This document shows positions 47,655 to 56,693 of a DNA stretch of 64,000 nt, piece by piece. A program made the position numbers and the translations under genes. Position 1 is the first letter of the stretch; each line of letters opens with the position of its first letter. Under the pieces are notes generated by a model. The model was not told the DNA's origin and did not search any database. It saw only the letters and a program-made list of their open reading frames with translations. The stretch spans positions 310,001 through 374,000 of the forward strand of contig NC_006087.1 of assembly GCF_000007665.1 (NCBI RefSeq), read 5' to 3'. Source of the DNA: Leifsonia xyli subsp. xyli str. CTCB07 (GTDB lineage: Bacteria > Actinomycetota > Actinomycetes > Actinomycetales > Microbacteriaceae).

Positions 47655-48177
47655 CTCCACCGAGAATCACGCCTGCAATCACCTGCCAGACCGTGTGAGC
47701 GCGCAGGATGACGCGCGAAGTCGCGACGGCAGCTACTACGGCGATGGCCACGACTCCCCAAAATGTCCAGCTCCAAACGGCAACCGCGACGAGACTGGCT
47801 ATCGTCGTGTGAGCAGAAATCTTCCACCAGACGCTTACGATCCCTACTGCAGCGACCGCGAGCATGGTTGCTAAGACAGCTCGGTAGACCAGCGTGGGCG
47901 CTCCCATCATGGGCAGGACGCAGAGCGCCGTGGCCGCAGCAAGGATCGATATGATAGCGAGTGGACTCCGTGCGCGGCGATCGGGTATGAACCGGTTTTG
48001 GAGTTTCCCGCACCTTATTCCAAGCGCTATCACTGCGGCAGGAACACCTGCAGTGATCATCGCCGCAACAAGCCCAACCAGTGGCGAGCCTCCGATCCAA
48101 CCGCACGCAATCAGCAAGAAGAAAGCCAGGTTCAACGTTGCGAAGGTGGTGGAAATGAACCGCGCGAAACTCACCAC
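47623..48177 (-). CDS. PAP2-like membrane phosphatase, possibly incomplete active site
   Basis: The protein has 184 residues with five to six helices. The C-terminal pattern SAHTTIASLVA ... SRVILRAHTVWQVIAGVILG corresponds to the SGH and SRxxxxxH motifs of PAP2-superfamily lipid phosphatases. The first motif (KxxxxxxRP) is not clear: FIPDRRARSP may be its remnant. It converges on the preceding gene and overlaps its 3' end by 32 bases. If active it would dephosphorylate a lipid or polyprenyl pyrophosphate. Confidence 0.6.
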   Translation of the reverse strand: MVSFARFISTTFATLNLAFFLLIACGWIGGSPLVGLVAAMITAGVPAAVIALGIRCGKLQNRFIPDRRARSPLAIISILAAATALCVLPMMGAPTLVYRAVLATMLAVAAVGIVSVWWKISAHTTIASLVAVAVWSWTFWGVVAIAVVAAVATSRVILRAHTVWQVIAGVILGGAIGLAFFVLA

Positions 48178-48428
48178 GAATGGAGCCTACTGCAGCAGTG
48201 TCTCTGAAAGGTGAACATCTTCCCGAGACAGCCCTAGCCACTGACCGAGTTAAAACCAGCTGATCGACCCCAGGTTGGTATAGCTTGGGGATCGCAGTCA
48301 GTGATCTGCTTGATCTGCTTGTCGAGGTCGGATCAGATCGCCTTGCTACACCGTCAACATCGATACCGTTGTGACCATCACCACCCGATGTTGAGCAGGT
48401 TGGCTTGTGTTGTTTGGTGGTCGGGTCG

Positions 48429-49733
48429 TCAACCTGTGGGCGTGTGGAGTGCGTCTTTGAAGTGGGAGCTTAGGCGTTCCATTGCGTCGCGGGCGGTGGG
48501 GGAGGAGACGTGTTGGTAGCGGCGGGTGGTTTTCTCGTCGACGTGGCCGACGATCTCTCCCACGATTTTCGCGTCAACGCCGAGTTCCATTAGCGCGGTC
48601 GCGGTGGTGTGTCGCGCCCAGTGTGTGGTCGGGATACCGGGTGTCCCGGGTGTTCGGTCTTTCGGTGGTTTCGTCTGTTCCTGGTTGATGACACCAGCTC
48701 GGAACAGCAAGTCGCGCCACAGCTGCTGATCCTCGTGCGGGAGGTAGGGGCGGCCGTCTTCGTGCCGCCATAGCAGGCCGTAGGGGTTCGGGCGGTCTTT
48801 CGTCGCCTCAAGGTATTCGTGTAGGACCGCGACCACGGGCGGGATGAGAGGAACAGTGCGCGATTTTCCCAACTTCGGTCGGATCAGAGCCAGCCTCCCA
48901 TACAGGTGGATGTACTCCAGGGACGATTTCACCTTGAACCGGCGTTGGGGGAATGACGAGCCGCGCTTGGTCAGGCACGACCACTGTCCCTCGGCGAGCG
49001 GCTCGCATCCGTGCTCGGAGCGCAGCTCCTCAAGCTGCCAGTCCACGCGCAGAGTCCCCGCATCAAGGTCCAGGCCCTCGATCAGGGCTCCGAGTCGTTC
49101 GGACTGACGGATGCCGTCGAGCACCGCCACCCACCAGCGGGTGCCCTCCACGTTCGCGGATGCGGCGAGCACGGCGAGCGCCTGCTCGGTGCTGAGGCTG
49201 CCGCGAGGGTTCTTCGCGATGACCTCCGGAGGCTTCACGTCGTCCACGACGTTGCGTGTCACAAGCCCGTCGGCCTTTGCGGCGCTGAGCATGCCGCTGA
49301 GAATCTCGTGTGCCTTGCGGGCGGTGCCTGTCGCGAGGCCAGCATCGAAGACGGCCTTATGCACCAGGCGAACATCCGAGGGTTTCAGCTCCGAGATGCG
49401 CCGGCGGCCGAGGAGGGGAACGATCCAGTTCCGCATCAGAGACTCTGTGGTCGCGAGTGAGTTCGGCTTCAGCCTCATCCAACAATCGGTCTCGATATAA
49501 TGCTCAGCCCATGCCGCAACAGTCACCGTGCGACCCAAGGTCGTACCGTACTCCGCGATCTCCGCAAGCTTCTGCTTCAGCCTCTCACGCGCGACAGTTT
49601 GCGTCCGCGCCGACACCTCACGCTGCCGGCGGCGACCATCAGGGTGGAAGCCGTCGTCATACCTTCCACGCCACAGGCCCTTCGCCCTGTCATAGTGGAG
49701 ACCGCCCTCACCCGGCGACCGCTTCTTCGGCAT
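48429..49733 (-). CDS. Tyrosine-type site-specific integrase
   Basis: The protein has 434 residues from ATG 49733. The N-terminal arm-binding domain (GEGGLHYDRAKGLWRGRYDD) is followed by a SAM-like core-binding domain (TVAAWAEHYIETDCW). The catalytic domain has Arg in GIRQSERLGALIEG, HWARHTTATALMELGV (H-x-x-R) and the nucleophile in TRRYQHVSSPTARDAM. Catalytic residues are intact. It lies just inside the right att-like repeat, with its promoter facing the attachment site, the usual placement. It probably catalysed insertion of the 42.1-49.9 kb element. Confidence 0.93.
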   Translation of the reverse strand: MPKKRSPGEGGLHYDRAKGLWRGRYDDGFHPDGRRRQREVSARTQTVARERLKQKLAEIAEYGTTLGRTVTVAAWAEHYIETDCWMRLKPNSLATTESLMRNWIVPLLGRRRISELKPSDVRLVHKAVFDAGLATGTARKAHEILSGMLSAAKADGLVTRNVVDDVKPPEVIAKNPRGSLSTEQALAVLAASANVEGTRWWVAVLDGIRQSERLGALIEGLDLDAGTLRVDWQLEELRSEHGCEPLAEGQWSCLTKRGSSFPQRRFKVKSSLEYIHLYGRLALIRPKLGKSRTVPLIPPVVAVLHEYLEATKDRPNPYGLLWRHEDGRPYLPHEDQQLWRDLLFRAGVINQEQTKPPKDRTPGTPGIPTTHWARHTTATALMELGVDAKIVGEIVGHVDEKTTRRYQHVSSPTARDAMERLSSHFKDALHTPTG

Positions 49734-49757
49734 CGCTCCCCACCATCCTCGCTAACT

Positions 49758-49777
49758 CCCCACATAAGTCCCCACAT
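49758..49777. other. Paired integrase arm-type sites, right end
   Basis: CCCCACAT at 49758-49765 and 49770-49777, start-to-start 12 bp, matching the left-end pair at 42198-42217 in sequence, spacing and orientation. Confidence 0.5.
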
Positions 49778-49894
49778 GAAACCGCAAACCCTACCCTTGC
49801 AGTTACACCCCTCAAAGACCATCACTTCCGCATAAATCCGCGGATATCAAGCCCATTCACTAACATTCTGAGACCCCAAAAAACACCATACCAT

Positions 49895-49908
49895 TTCTGA
49901 CTCGCGGA
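49895..49908. other. Right att-like core repeat
   Basis: TTCTGACTCGCGGA, identical to 42133-42146. It lies 162 bp from the integrase start. Confidence 0.55.
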
Positions 49909-50006
49909 ACGAGGGGCACGACGCGTCGTGGAAAAAGCTCCCTGGTGGGAGCGCTGTGAAGAGCTGAGCCTAAGGAGGGACGACCTGACGTTGTTAGATT
50001 GGTCTC

Positions 50007-50474
50007 GTGGACGACAGTGTTCGGATGATACTCGGCTCGGAACAATACGAGAGAAGTGAATCAACCCTCCGCGCCGAGTTCGTGCAGGTCGAAATTGGGC
50101 TCCAATCGGACGACGTCGGGCCGCTTCGCGCAGCCGCGAGGCGATTGCGCTCGCTCGCGGCGGCTGAGCTGGGGTGGTTCCGACTCTCCGTGCGCACCCA
50201 CTTCTTGACTTCGTGCACTCAGCGTCACCTTGAAGCACTCCTGCTCGGTGAAAGTGACAACCGAACCCGCCTCGACCTCCTTCGCGCATTGCGTTTCGCG
50301 TCGGAACGCCTCATCGACCACCCTATGTGGGCACCCATAGCGAATGAACGGGACGCCGCCAAGTGGCGAACGTGGCTGACGCGAGTCGCCGAGGAAGCCG
50401 CAACGTCACGCGATAGTGGCGTTCGCGCCGAGGCCGGCTACGTTCTCGTGGCGTCCGGAAAATCGTGCGGATGA
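50007..50474 (+). CDS. Hypothetical protein, probably the front part of a decayed gene
   Basis: The protein has 155 residues from GTG 50007 with normal high-GC codon use (VRMILGSEQYERSESTLRAE). I recognise no domain. Past the stop at 50474, protein-like text continues in other frames: NVLETAILLYPETIDPPAYG, then VVEEVSEKSRAQRAIAERVR ending at 50683. The gene may therefore have been about 225 residues and lost its frame near 50455. The rest, to tRNA-Pro at 50891, contains nothing I can identify. Confidence 0.45.
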   Translation: MDDSVRMILGSEQYERSESTLRAEFVQVEIGLQSDDVGPLRAAARRLRSLAAAELGWFRLSVRTHFLTSCTQRHLEALLLGESDNRTRLDLLRALRFASERLIDHPMWAPIANERDAAKWRTWLTRVAEEAATSRDSGVRAEAGYVLVASGKSCG

Positions 50475-50890
50475 CGCGTTCTTGGAGAAGCCGTCGTAAG
50501 GCGCACAACGCTTGTGAACGTGCTCGAAACCGCGATCCTGCTTTACCCCGAGACAATCGATCCTCCTGCGTACGGAACCCTATCGATGTGGTCGAGGAAG
50601 TTTCCGAGAAGAGCCGTGCGCAGCGCGCCATCGCTGAGCGCGTGCGATCGGTGCTGCGAGCAGACCGTGCATCGCACACTTAGAGCGCCCTCGATGACGC
50701 GGAAGACGGCTCCCGCACGCTCGCGGGAGCCGGGCCGTGACACGCCTGGGAGGCTGCTCGCAGGTGAGACACGTGAAGGGCATTCGCGGCCCTGACCGGG
50801 AGAGGGTTCACGCGGAACAGCCTGCCGGACGGTCAGCAGCTCCGTCTCACGTGTTTTAGGCCACGAGGAAAGGCTGTTTTGTCGAACTGG

Positions 50891-50964
<74 letters not shown>

Positions 50965-51077
50965 ATGGCCCGTGGGCCTTGTCTAGGATACATGAGCGAC
51001 GGGGTGGCGATGACCACTCCTGCCGCTCTACGGGGAAGATGCCAGAGGAGTTCGCGGAGGAGGAAAGGCGGCTCCGG

Positions 51078-52058
51078 TCACTCTGCCGCCGTCAGCGTGA
51101 CCAGCGTCGCCTCCGGCCTGCATGCGAAGCGCACCGGTGCGTAGATCGACGTTCCGAGCCCCGCGGACACGTTCAGGTAGGCCGTGCGGAAGGCGTGCCG
51201 CCACAGGCTCAAACCTTTCGCCTGCTTGCGGGGGATGTCGCAGTTCGTGACGAGTGCGCCGTAGCCGGGCACACACACCTGGCCCCCGTGCGTGTGCCCG
51301 GCGAAGATCATCGAAGCGCCATAGGTCACGAACGAATCAAGCACACGACGGTAGGGCGCGTGGACGACGCCGAGAGTCACCGTCGGGCGTTCCGGTCGCG
51401 GGCCGTCGCCGGGCCAGGCCGTGTCGTCGGAGTACGGATCGTTCTCGCGCAGTTCGTCGAGCGCTCCCGGGATCGCTGCCATGCGATCATAGCGGATGTG
51501 CGGGTCGTCGACACCGAACAGCTCGAGGTGCGTGCCACGCACCTCCAGAGCCCCGGCGGCGTTGTTGAGGTCGAGCCAGCCGAGGCCGCTCAAGTATTCC
51601 GTCAGAGCGGCCGTGTCGAGCCGGGGCGAGGTGGAGCCGCGCCTCTTGGACGGGCCGGTGAAATATTTGAACGGGTTCTTCAGCTGGGGGCCGAAGTAGT
51701 CGTTCGAGCCGTGTACGAAGACGCCGGGTACGCCGCGGAAGACATCGAGCGCTGCGCGGATGCCCCTGAGGCCGTCCTGGTGGCTCAGATTGTCGCCGGT
51801 GTCCACGATCAGGTCGGGCTCGAACCGCGCCAGGGAACGTATCCACTGCTGCTTGTCGTGCTGCCACGGAGCCATGTGCAGATCGGAGAGGTGCAGCACC
51901 CGGATGGCGTCCGATCCGGCTGGTAGCACCGGAACCGTCACTGTGCGCAGAGTGAATGCTTGGCGTTCGATGAGCGACCCGTAGGCGAAGGCGGTCGCGC
52001 CGCCAGCGGCGAGGGCCGTCAGCGCGGCGCCTGCCGCTCGAAGCGCGCGCGCTCTCAT
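51078..52058 (-). CDS. Metallophosphoesterase, membrane-anchored
   Basis: The protein has 326 residues with an uncleaved-type N-terminal helix (ALRAAGAALTALAAGGATAF). All calcineurin-like motifs are present: DLH in VLHLSDLHMAP, GDN in LIVDTGDNLSH, GSND in FVHGSNDYFGP and the terminal IFAGHTHGGQV. It should bind two metals and hydrolyse a phosphoester outside the membrane. Its start overlaps the ponA stop as ATGA, a common actinobacterial pair. Substrate unknown. Confidence 0.9.
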   Translation of the reverse strand: MRARALRAAGAALTALAAGGATAFAYGSLIERQAFTLRTVTVPVLPAGSDAIRVLHLSDLHMAPWQHDKQQWIRSLARFEPDLIVDTGDNLSHQDGLRGIRAALDVFRGVPGVFVHGSNDYFGPQLKNPFKYFTGPSKRRGSTSPRLDTAALTEYLSGLGWLDLNNAAGALEVRGTHLELFGVDDPHIRYDRMAAIPGALDELRENDPYSDDTAWPGDGPRPERPTVTLGVVHAPYRRVLDSFVTYGASMIFAGHTHGGQVCVPGYGALVTNCDIPRKQAKGLSLWRHAFRTAYLNVSAGLGTSIYAPVRFACRPEATLVTLTAAE

Positions 52059-54613
52059 CCGCCTGCGCCGGGCGCCGGAGTGGGCTGGGTCGCTCTCTGG
52101 GCGGTCAGGGTCACCTGGGTTCCCGGTCTGGCTGCGCTCCCCGCCCCGGGCTCCTCGGCCTGCACGATGGCGTCAGGGCTGCTCTCGCCGGTGAGTTTGA
52201 TGACGAAACCAGCGTCGGCCATCGTTTTCTGGGCGTCGGACACCTTCATTCCAACGACGTTGGGGATCGTCACCAGCGCGCCGTTGCTCGTGTAGACGGT
52301 CACCTGCGTGCCCTTGCTCACCGGCGTTCCGGTGGCCGGATCGGTTGCGGACACTGTTCCCGCGGGCTGTGCCGAGTCCTGCGGGCCACCGTCGGCCGAA
52401 TCGAGGCCCAGCCCGGTCAGGATGGACTTCGCCTCGGCCGGAGTCTTGCCAGCCAGATCCGGAATGGACACCTGCACGCCGCGGACGAGCTTGTCCGGCG
52501 GGGAGGGGAAGGGGTCGCCGCCGTATTTGCCCACGGCAGCGGACATCATGGTGCGCATGACCGCGGTACGGGCGGCGGCCGGTGTCGTGCCGTGCGTCGG
52601 GGAGATGCGCCGCATGTCTTGGTGTCTGGTGATGTTGCCGACCCAGTAGGCACCGGCGACTTTCGTCGTGGAGGCGATGAGCCAGAGCTGCTCGTTGTTG
52701 TCGGTTGTTCCGGTCTTGCCCAGCATGTCCTTGCCGGTGCGGTTCATTCCTGCTGCGGTCCCGCTCTCGATCGGGTCTTTCAAGGCCTTCGCCATCGTGT
52801 TCGCGATGGCGGGGTCGACCGACTGCGTGCATTTGCTCTGAGGCGCGGAGACCTCTTTGCCGTTGCCGCCGACGATCTTGTCGATCGCGATCGGTGAGCA
52901 TGTCATTCCGTTGTTCGCGATGCCTGCGAAAGCGGTCGCCATCGTGAGCGGCGCGATGTTGTTGGTGCCAAGCACCGATGCCGGGTCCATGTTGAGGCTG
53001 GAGCCGGTCGCCGTGTGAACGCCGAATGCCTCGGCGTCGCCCTTGATGTCGCAGAGATCGAGCTCGCTCGCCATTGCGACGAACGCCGTGTTGATCGAGT
53101 TCGTGGTCGCGTTCTGCGCGCTCCGGATGCCCTCTTCGTTGCCGGAGTCGTTGGCCGGCCGGTAGGTGCCGTTCCAGTCTCCCGAGCAAGAGTTTTTGAA
53201 TTTGGTGTAGGTGCGCACGTTCGCGTTCACGGTCTCGTTGAGCGAGTGCCCCTGCTTGAGCCACTCGGCGAGCGTGAACACTTTGTAGGTGGAGCCCACC
53301 TGGAAGCCGTTCGACCCACCGTAGTCCTGGTCTGTCGCGTAGTTCACCGAGCTGTACTGAGCGCCGGATTTGAGGACGTCCGGATCCTGGCTGTACTGCT
53401 TGTTCTGAGCCATGTAGAGCACACGCCCGGTGCCCGGCTGAACGCCGACCAGCACTCCGCCGAGATCCGCTTTGTCGTAGACCGGCGGGACGTAGGAGGC
53501 GAGCGTTTCCTCCGCCGTCTGCTGCAGGTCGACGTCCAGCGAGGTGTAGATCTTATAGCCGCCGCGGTTGAAGTTCGCAGCGCGGGTGTCGGCGTCCTTG
53601 CCGAACGATGCGTCGTTCAGCACGATCTTCTGCACGTAGTCGCAGAAGTACGCGGCCCCGCCCGCGGTCTGGCAGCCGCGCAGCGACGGGGTGATCTGGG
53701 GCTGGATCGGTGTTCCGACCGCTTCGTCGTACTGTGCTTTGGTGAGCTTCTTGTACTCGTACATCTTGCTGAGGATGTAGTTGCGGCGCTCCTTGTTCTT
53801 GGCGTAGCCGTTGGCGGCGCCGTTGGATTCGGAGTCGGAGTTGTCGAGCTTCAGCCCGGTCGGCTCGTTCACGATCGCGATGAGGCTGGCAGCCTGCGCC
53901 GGGGTCAGCGCCGCAGCCGTCGTGTTGTAGTAGTAATGAGCGGCGGCTTCGATACCGTAGACCGAGCCGCCGAAGCCGGCGATGTTGAGATAGCCGACGA
54001 GGAGTTCGTCTTTGGGATATTTCTTCTCCAGGCCGATGGCGTACTTCATCTCCTTGACTTTGCGGTCTGGCGTGATGCCTGTGGAGTCGTCGACGCAGTC
54101 CTGGTACTTGGCCTTCTGATCCTTTGTCTTGACCGGCATCGCCTCGCACTTCTGCAGCAGCACGTTCTTCACGTACTGCTGCGTGATCGAGGAGCCGCCC
54201 TGGACACCGCCGCCGGAGACCGTCGAGAGGACACCGCGCATGGTGCCCTGGATGTCGACACCGCCATGCGTGTAGAAGCGCGGGTCCTCGCCGGCGATCG
54301 CGGCATCCTTCGCCGACTGCGAGATCTGATCGAAGGCGACCGGCAACCGGTTCTGGGAGTAGAAAGTGGCGAGCACGATGTCGGAACCGTCGGCGTTCTT
54401 CGCGTAGATCGTGGTCGGCTGGGCGAGCTGCCCGATCTGGAGGTACTCGGGCAGCCCCTCGAAGATGCCGATGCTGTTGTTGGCGGCCATGCCCGTCACT
54501 GCGATGGCGGGTGTGACGGCGGCGGTGACCAGAAGACCGGCCACGGCGCTCATGCCGACGAACGCGCCGACGGCTCCGAGCCCACCTCTAGCCTGTGGTT
54601 TTTTCGCAGACAT
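52055..54613 (-). CDS. ponA: Bifunctional penicillin-binding protein (class A) with PASTA domains
   Basis: The protein has 852 residues. One N-terminal helix is followed by a GT51 transglycosylase domain (catalytic Glu in AGEDPRFYTHGG; QGGSSITQQYVKN). The transpeptidase domain carries SxxK in GSTYKVFTLAEW, SIN in ATTNSINTAF and KTG in MLGKTGTTDNNEQLW. Two PASTA repeats occupy about residues 705-850 (IPDLAGKTPAEAKSILTGLG and IPNVVGMKVSDAQKTMADAG). It polymerises and cross-links peptidoglycan. All catalytic motifs are intact. Confidence 0.96.
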   Translation of the reverse strand: MSAKKPQARGGLGAVGAFVGMSAVAGLLVTAAVTPAIAVTGMAANNSIGIFEGLPEYLQIGQLAQPTTIYAKNADGSDIVLATFYSQNRLPVAFDQISQSAKDAAIAGEDPRFYTHGGVDIQGTMRGVLSTVSGGGVQGGSSITQQYVKNVLLQKCEAMPVKTKDQKAKYQDCVDDSTGITPDRKVKEMKYAIGLEKKYPKDELLVGYLNIAGFGGSVYGIEAAAHYYYNTTAAALTPAQAASLIAIVNEPTGLKLDNSDSESNGAANGYAKNKERRNYILSKMYEYKKLTKAQYDEAVGTPIQPQITPSLRGCQTAGGAAYFCDYVQKIVLNDASFGKDADTRAANFNRGGYKIYTSLDVDLQQTAEETLASYVPPVYDKADLGGVLVGVQPGTGRVLYMAQNKQYSQDPDVLKSGAQYSSVNYATDQDYGGSNGFQVGSTYKVFTLAEWLKQGHSLNETVNANVRTYTKFKNSCSGDWNGTYRPANDSGNEEGIRSAQNATTNSINTAFVAMASELDLCDIKGDAEAFGVHTATGSSLNMDPASVLGTNNIAPLTMATAFAGIANNGMTCSPIAIDKIVGGNGKEVSAPQSKCTQSVDPAIANTMAKALKDPIESGTAAGMNRTGKDMLGKTGTTDNNEQLWLIASTTKVAGAYWVGNITRHQDMRRISPTHGTTPAAARTAVMRTMMSAAVGKYGGDPFPSPPDKLVRGVQVSIPDLAGKTPAEAKSILTGLGLDSADGGPQDSAQPAGTVSATDPATGTPVSKGTQVTVYTSNGALVTIPNVVGMKVSDAQKTMADAGFVIKLTGESSPDAIVQAEEPGAGSAARPGTQVTLTAQRATQPTPAPGAGG

Positions 54614-54685
54614 AGGATCAGGCTATGCGATAAACCTGATAGGTGGGCCCGAACGGCCCGACCCCTTGTAACTGGAAAGGGCAGA

Positions 54686-54853
54686 ATGCTGCGCTGGCAA
54701 TACACGACCACCCCCCTGATCGTCCACAACACCGCCGCCATCCTCAACAACTGGGGCTCTCAGGGCTGGGAGCTGGTGCAGGTGGTCATTGGACCGGAAG
54801 GAGGTCTGGTGGCCTACCTGAAGCGTCCGGTACCGGACGGGGCGGACACCTGA
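54686..54853 (+). CDS. DUF4177-type small protein
   Basis: The protein has 55 residues from ATG 54686 with a GGAAAGGGC ribosome-binding site. The pattern LNNWGSQGWELVQVV is the hallmark of DUF4177 proteins. Function unknown. Its stop overlaps the RidA start (TGATG), so the two are translated together. It is divergent from ponA. Confidence 0.8.
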   Translation: MLRWQYTTTPLIVHNTAAILNNWGSQGWELVQVVIGPEGGLVAYLKRPVPDGADT

Positions 54854-55323
54854 TGGCGGGCGTCGAGGCGCGGCTCGCCGAACTCGGGATCGACCTGCCG
54901 GAGGTGGTCCCGCCCGTCGCTGCCTACACTCCCGCGGTCGTCGACGGCGGCCGCGTGTACACCTCCGGTCAGCTGCCCATGGTCGCGGGCGCCCTGCCTG
55001 CGACAGGCAAAGTGGGGGAGGGAGACGGCCTCGTCCCCGCCGCTGACGCCAAGGAGTACGCTAGAATCTGTGCCTTGAATGCGCTCGCTGCGGTCGAGAG
55101 TGTGATCGGCTCCCTCGATCGCGTCACTCGTGTGGTCAAAGTTGTCGGCTTCGTCGCCTCGGACCCTGCGTTCACCGGCCAGCCCGGTGTCGTCAACGGT
55201 GCCTCCGAGGTTTTCGGAGAGGTCTTCGGCGACGCTGGCGTTCACGCTCGCTCCGCGGTCGGTGTCGCTGTGCTCCCGCTCGACGCTCCGGTCGAGGTGG
55301 AGCTCATCGTCGCGTTCGAGTGA
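54853..55323 (+). CDS. RidA-family (YjgF/YER057c/UK114) protein
   Basis: The protein has 156 residues from ATG 54853. Typical text: VVDGGRVYTSGQLPMVAGAL, ALAAVESVIGSLDRVTRVVK, VFGEVFGDAGVHARSAVGVA and VELIVAFE at the end. Members deaminate reactive enamines and imines from PLP enzymes. The family Arg that binds the substrate carboxylate is at HARSAVG. Intact; coupled to the DUF4177 gene. Confidence 0.9.
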   Translation: MAGVEARLAELGIDLPEVVPPVAAYTPAVVDGGRVYTSGQLPMVAGALPATGKVGEGDGLVPAADAKEYARICALNALAAVESVIGSLDRVTRVVKVVGFVASDPAFTGQPGVVNGASEVFGEVFGDAGVHARSAVGVAVLPLDAPVEVELIVAFE

Positions 55324-55492
55324 CGGACGTGAGAAGGGACGGCGCCGGTGTCCGCGGTTTCCCGCGGTCGTCGTAACACAGCGATGAGCTGGCGAGCAGT
55401 TCAGCGAGGTTGCCCGCCTCACACGCTAGTTGCCGCTTTGCCCTGACTCACGCTGACCGGCAGCCGAACCATGAGGCGGGCAAGGGTGTCGA

Positions 55493-56211
55493 TCAGCGTT
55501 CGCGAGTCATTCTTGCCGGAGATACAGCGATTGAACGGATGACTCCAGGAACTGAGCAGATAAGCCAGGCCCCACTGCCCGCGAGCAGCCATGCCACTAC
55601 CTCACGAGTACTGACAAAGCCAGTTGGAAATATAGCCGCCGCCATCACCGAGGCAAGAAGTCCTCCCAGAATCCCCGCCAGCACTCCGGAGAACTGTCCG
55701 GGTCGTTGCATCCACTCCACGAGAGGATCGGAGGGCAGAGTCGGCTGAGGATGTCCAGCGATGCTTCCTCCGCTAATGTCAAGTTGCGAAGCCAGATAGG
55801 GAATGACAAACCTAGAGTTCTGGAATCTGTCCAACTCTGCAATGCATTGACGATCACCGTGTGTCGAGAGAGACAAGGGCAGTGTAACGGCTGTGTTGAT
55901 GGGAATTCCCTCCGATTGTGGGGTTGCTCGGGACAGCAGCCTCACCTCATTTGTCGCTAAAGTCACCGATTTCGATGCTCGCGAGAGCTCACTCCCTAGG
56001 AGGCCGTCGGCTTTCGAGAGTTGCGGCTGATTCGCCCTGGGTTTGGTTTCGGCATGCGCACCCCGATCGAGGCTGGACAAGCCCACTACGCCGAAACCGA
56101 ATCACCCTTAAGAGCAACCTCAAAGGGAGCGCCCCAGAGGGCAGCTAGGAGAATCAGTGTGAGCCCTGCTGTCTGAGAGGGTTTCGATCGCGCATTGCTT
56201 GGGTCGTTCAT
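55493..56211 (-). pseudogene. Third gene of the secreted-peptide cassette: membrane protein, frame broken (or two short genes)
   Basis: An ATG at 56211 overlaps the lipoprotein stop as ATGA and opens a 41-codon frame with one helix (GLTLILLAALWGAPFEVAL), ending at TAG 56088-56086. A GTG at 56086 overlaps that stop (TAGTG) and opens 197 more codons in the next frame, with two helices near the end (SGVLAGILGGLLASVMAAA and VVAWLLAGSGAWLICSV). Either a single base was lost near 56095 in one ~238-residue gene, or these are two coupled small genes. I do not recognise the family. Confidence 0.55.
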
Positions 56212-56693
56212 TTGGCGGGACAATCAGCGATCTCGATCTCATTTTTCCTGAGCAGTTCGAGGTTCTCCTTATATGTACGCGAGGGCTCGATCAGCTTCGA
56301 TCGGAGACAATTGGCAATTATCTGAGCTGACTCTGAAGTGTCTTCGTGCGCAATCTGCCAAACTCGATCAACTTGTGCCCAGTTAAAGTCATAGCACCGG
56401 TCATCGACGCCAGAGTCCACAGCTCCACCAGGAACCCCGAAGTCCATCAGATCGCCTTTGACCTGAGGATTCACAAGTTCATACCCCTCTCGTATCAAGC
56501 ACGCTTGGTAGGCGTTGAATGCGGCGTGGTACTCGTCCCAGCTAATTTCTCCATCTTGCAGTGCGTTTTTTTGCTGCGCCGAAATCGAGGGCTCGATGGG
56601 CGAGCGTGCCGGCGCAGTCGCCGACCCGCTACAACCGACGAGGCTCCCCGCAATGCACCATGCAAGCACACCCGCGCACAGGGAACGGATCAC
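56208..56693 (-). CDS. Lipoprotein, second gene of the secreted-peptide cassette
   Basis: The protein has 161 residues from GTG 56693, which overlaps the upstream stop as GTGA. Signal peptide with lipobox LVGC (IRSLCAGVLAWCIAGSLVGC) predicts anchoring at about residue 20. The mature part is hydrophilic with four further Cys (CLIREGYELV, DRCYDFNW, ANCLRSKL, ADCPAK), suggesting two disulfides. No known domain. Position between a secreted small protein and a membrane protein suggests an immunity or receptor role; that is inference only. Confidence 0.65.
   Translation of the reverse strand: MIRSLCAGVLAWCIAGSLVGCSGSATAPARSPIEPSISAQQKNALQDGEISWDEYHAAFNAYQACLIREGYELVNPQVKGDLMDFGVPGGAVDSGVDDRCYDFNWAQVDRVWQIAHEDTSESAQIIANCLRSKLIEPSRTYKENLELLRKNEIEIADCPAK

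Larger units (their letters stand above)
42133..49908. mobile_element. Putative 7.8-kb integrative element
   Basis: The interval is bounded by a 14-bp direct repeat (TTCTGACTCGCGGA at 42133-42146 and 49895-49908). A tyrosine integrase lies 162 bp inside the right copy. Paired octamers of the CCCCACAT type with the same 12-bp spacing lie inside both ends (42198-42217 and 49758-49777). GC is lower and codon use less biased than in the flanks. Cargo: broken secreted protease, DUF3037, P63C, Fic, a membrane protein, a PAP2-like protein. No replication, excisionase or transfer gene is visible, so it is probably non-autonomous or reduced. Confidence 0.65.

Noticed and set aside
48178..48428. Interval between the PAP2-like gene and the integrase
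   Set aside because: No ORF, RNA or strong hairpin that I can support.
53015..54853. Plus-strand 612-codon frame opposite ponA
   Set aside because: Antisense shadow except its last 55 codons, which are the DUF4177 gene at 54686-54853.
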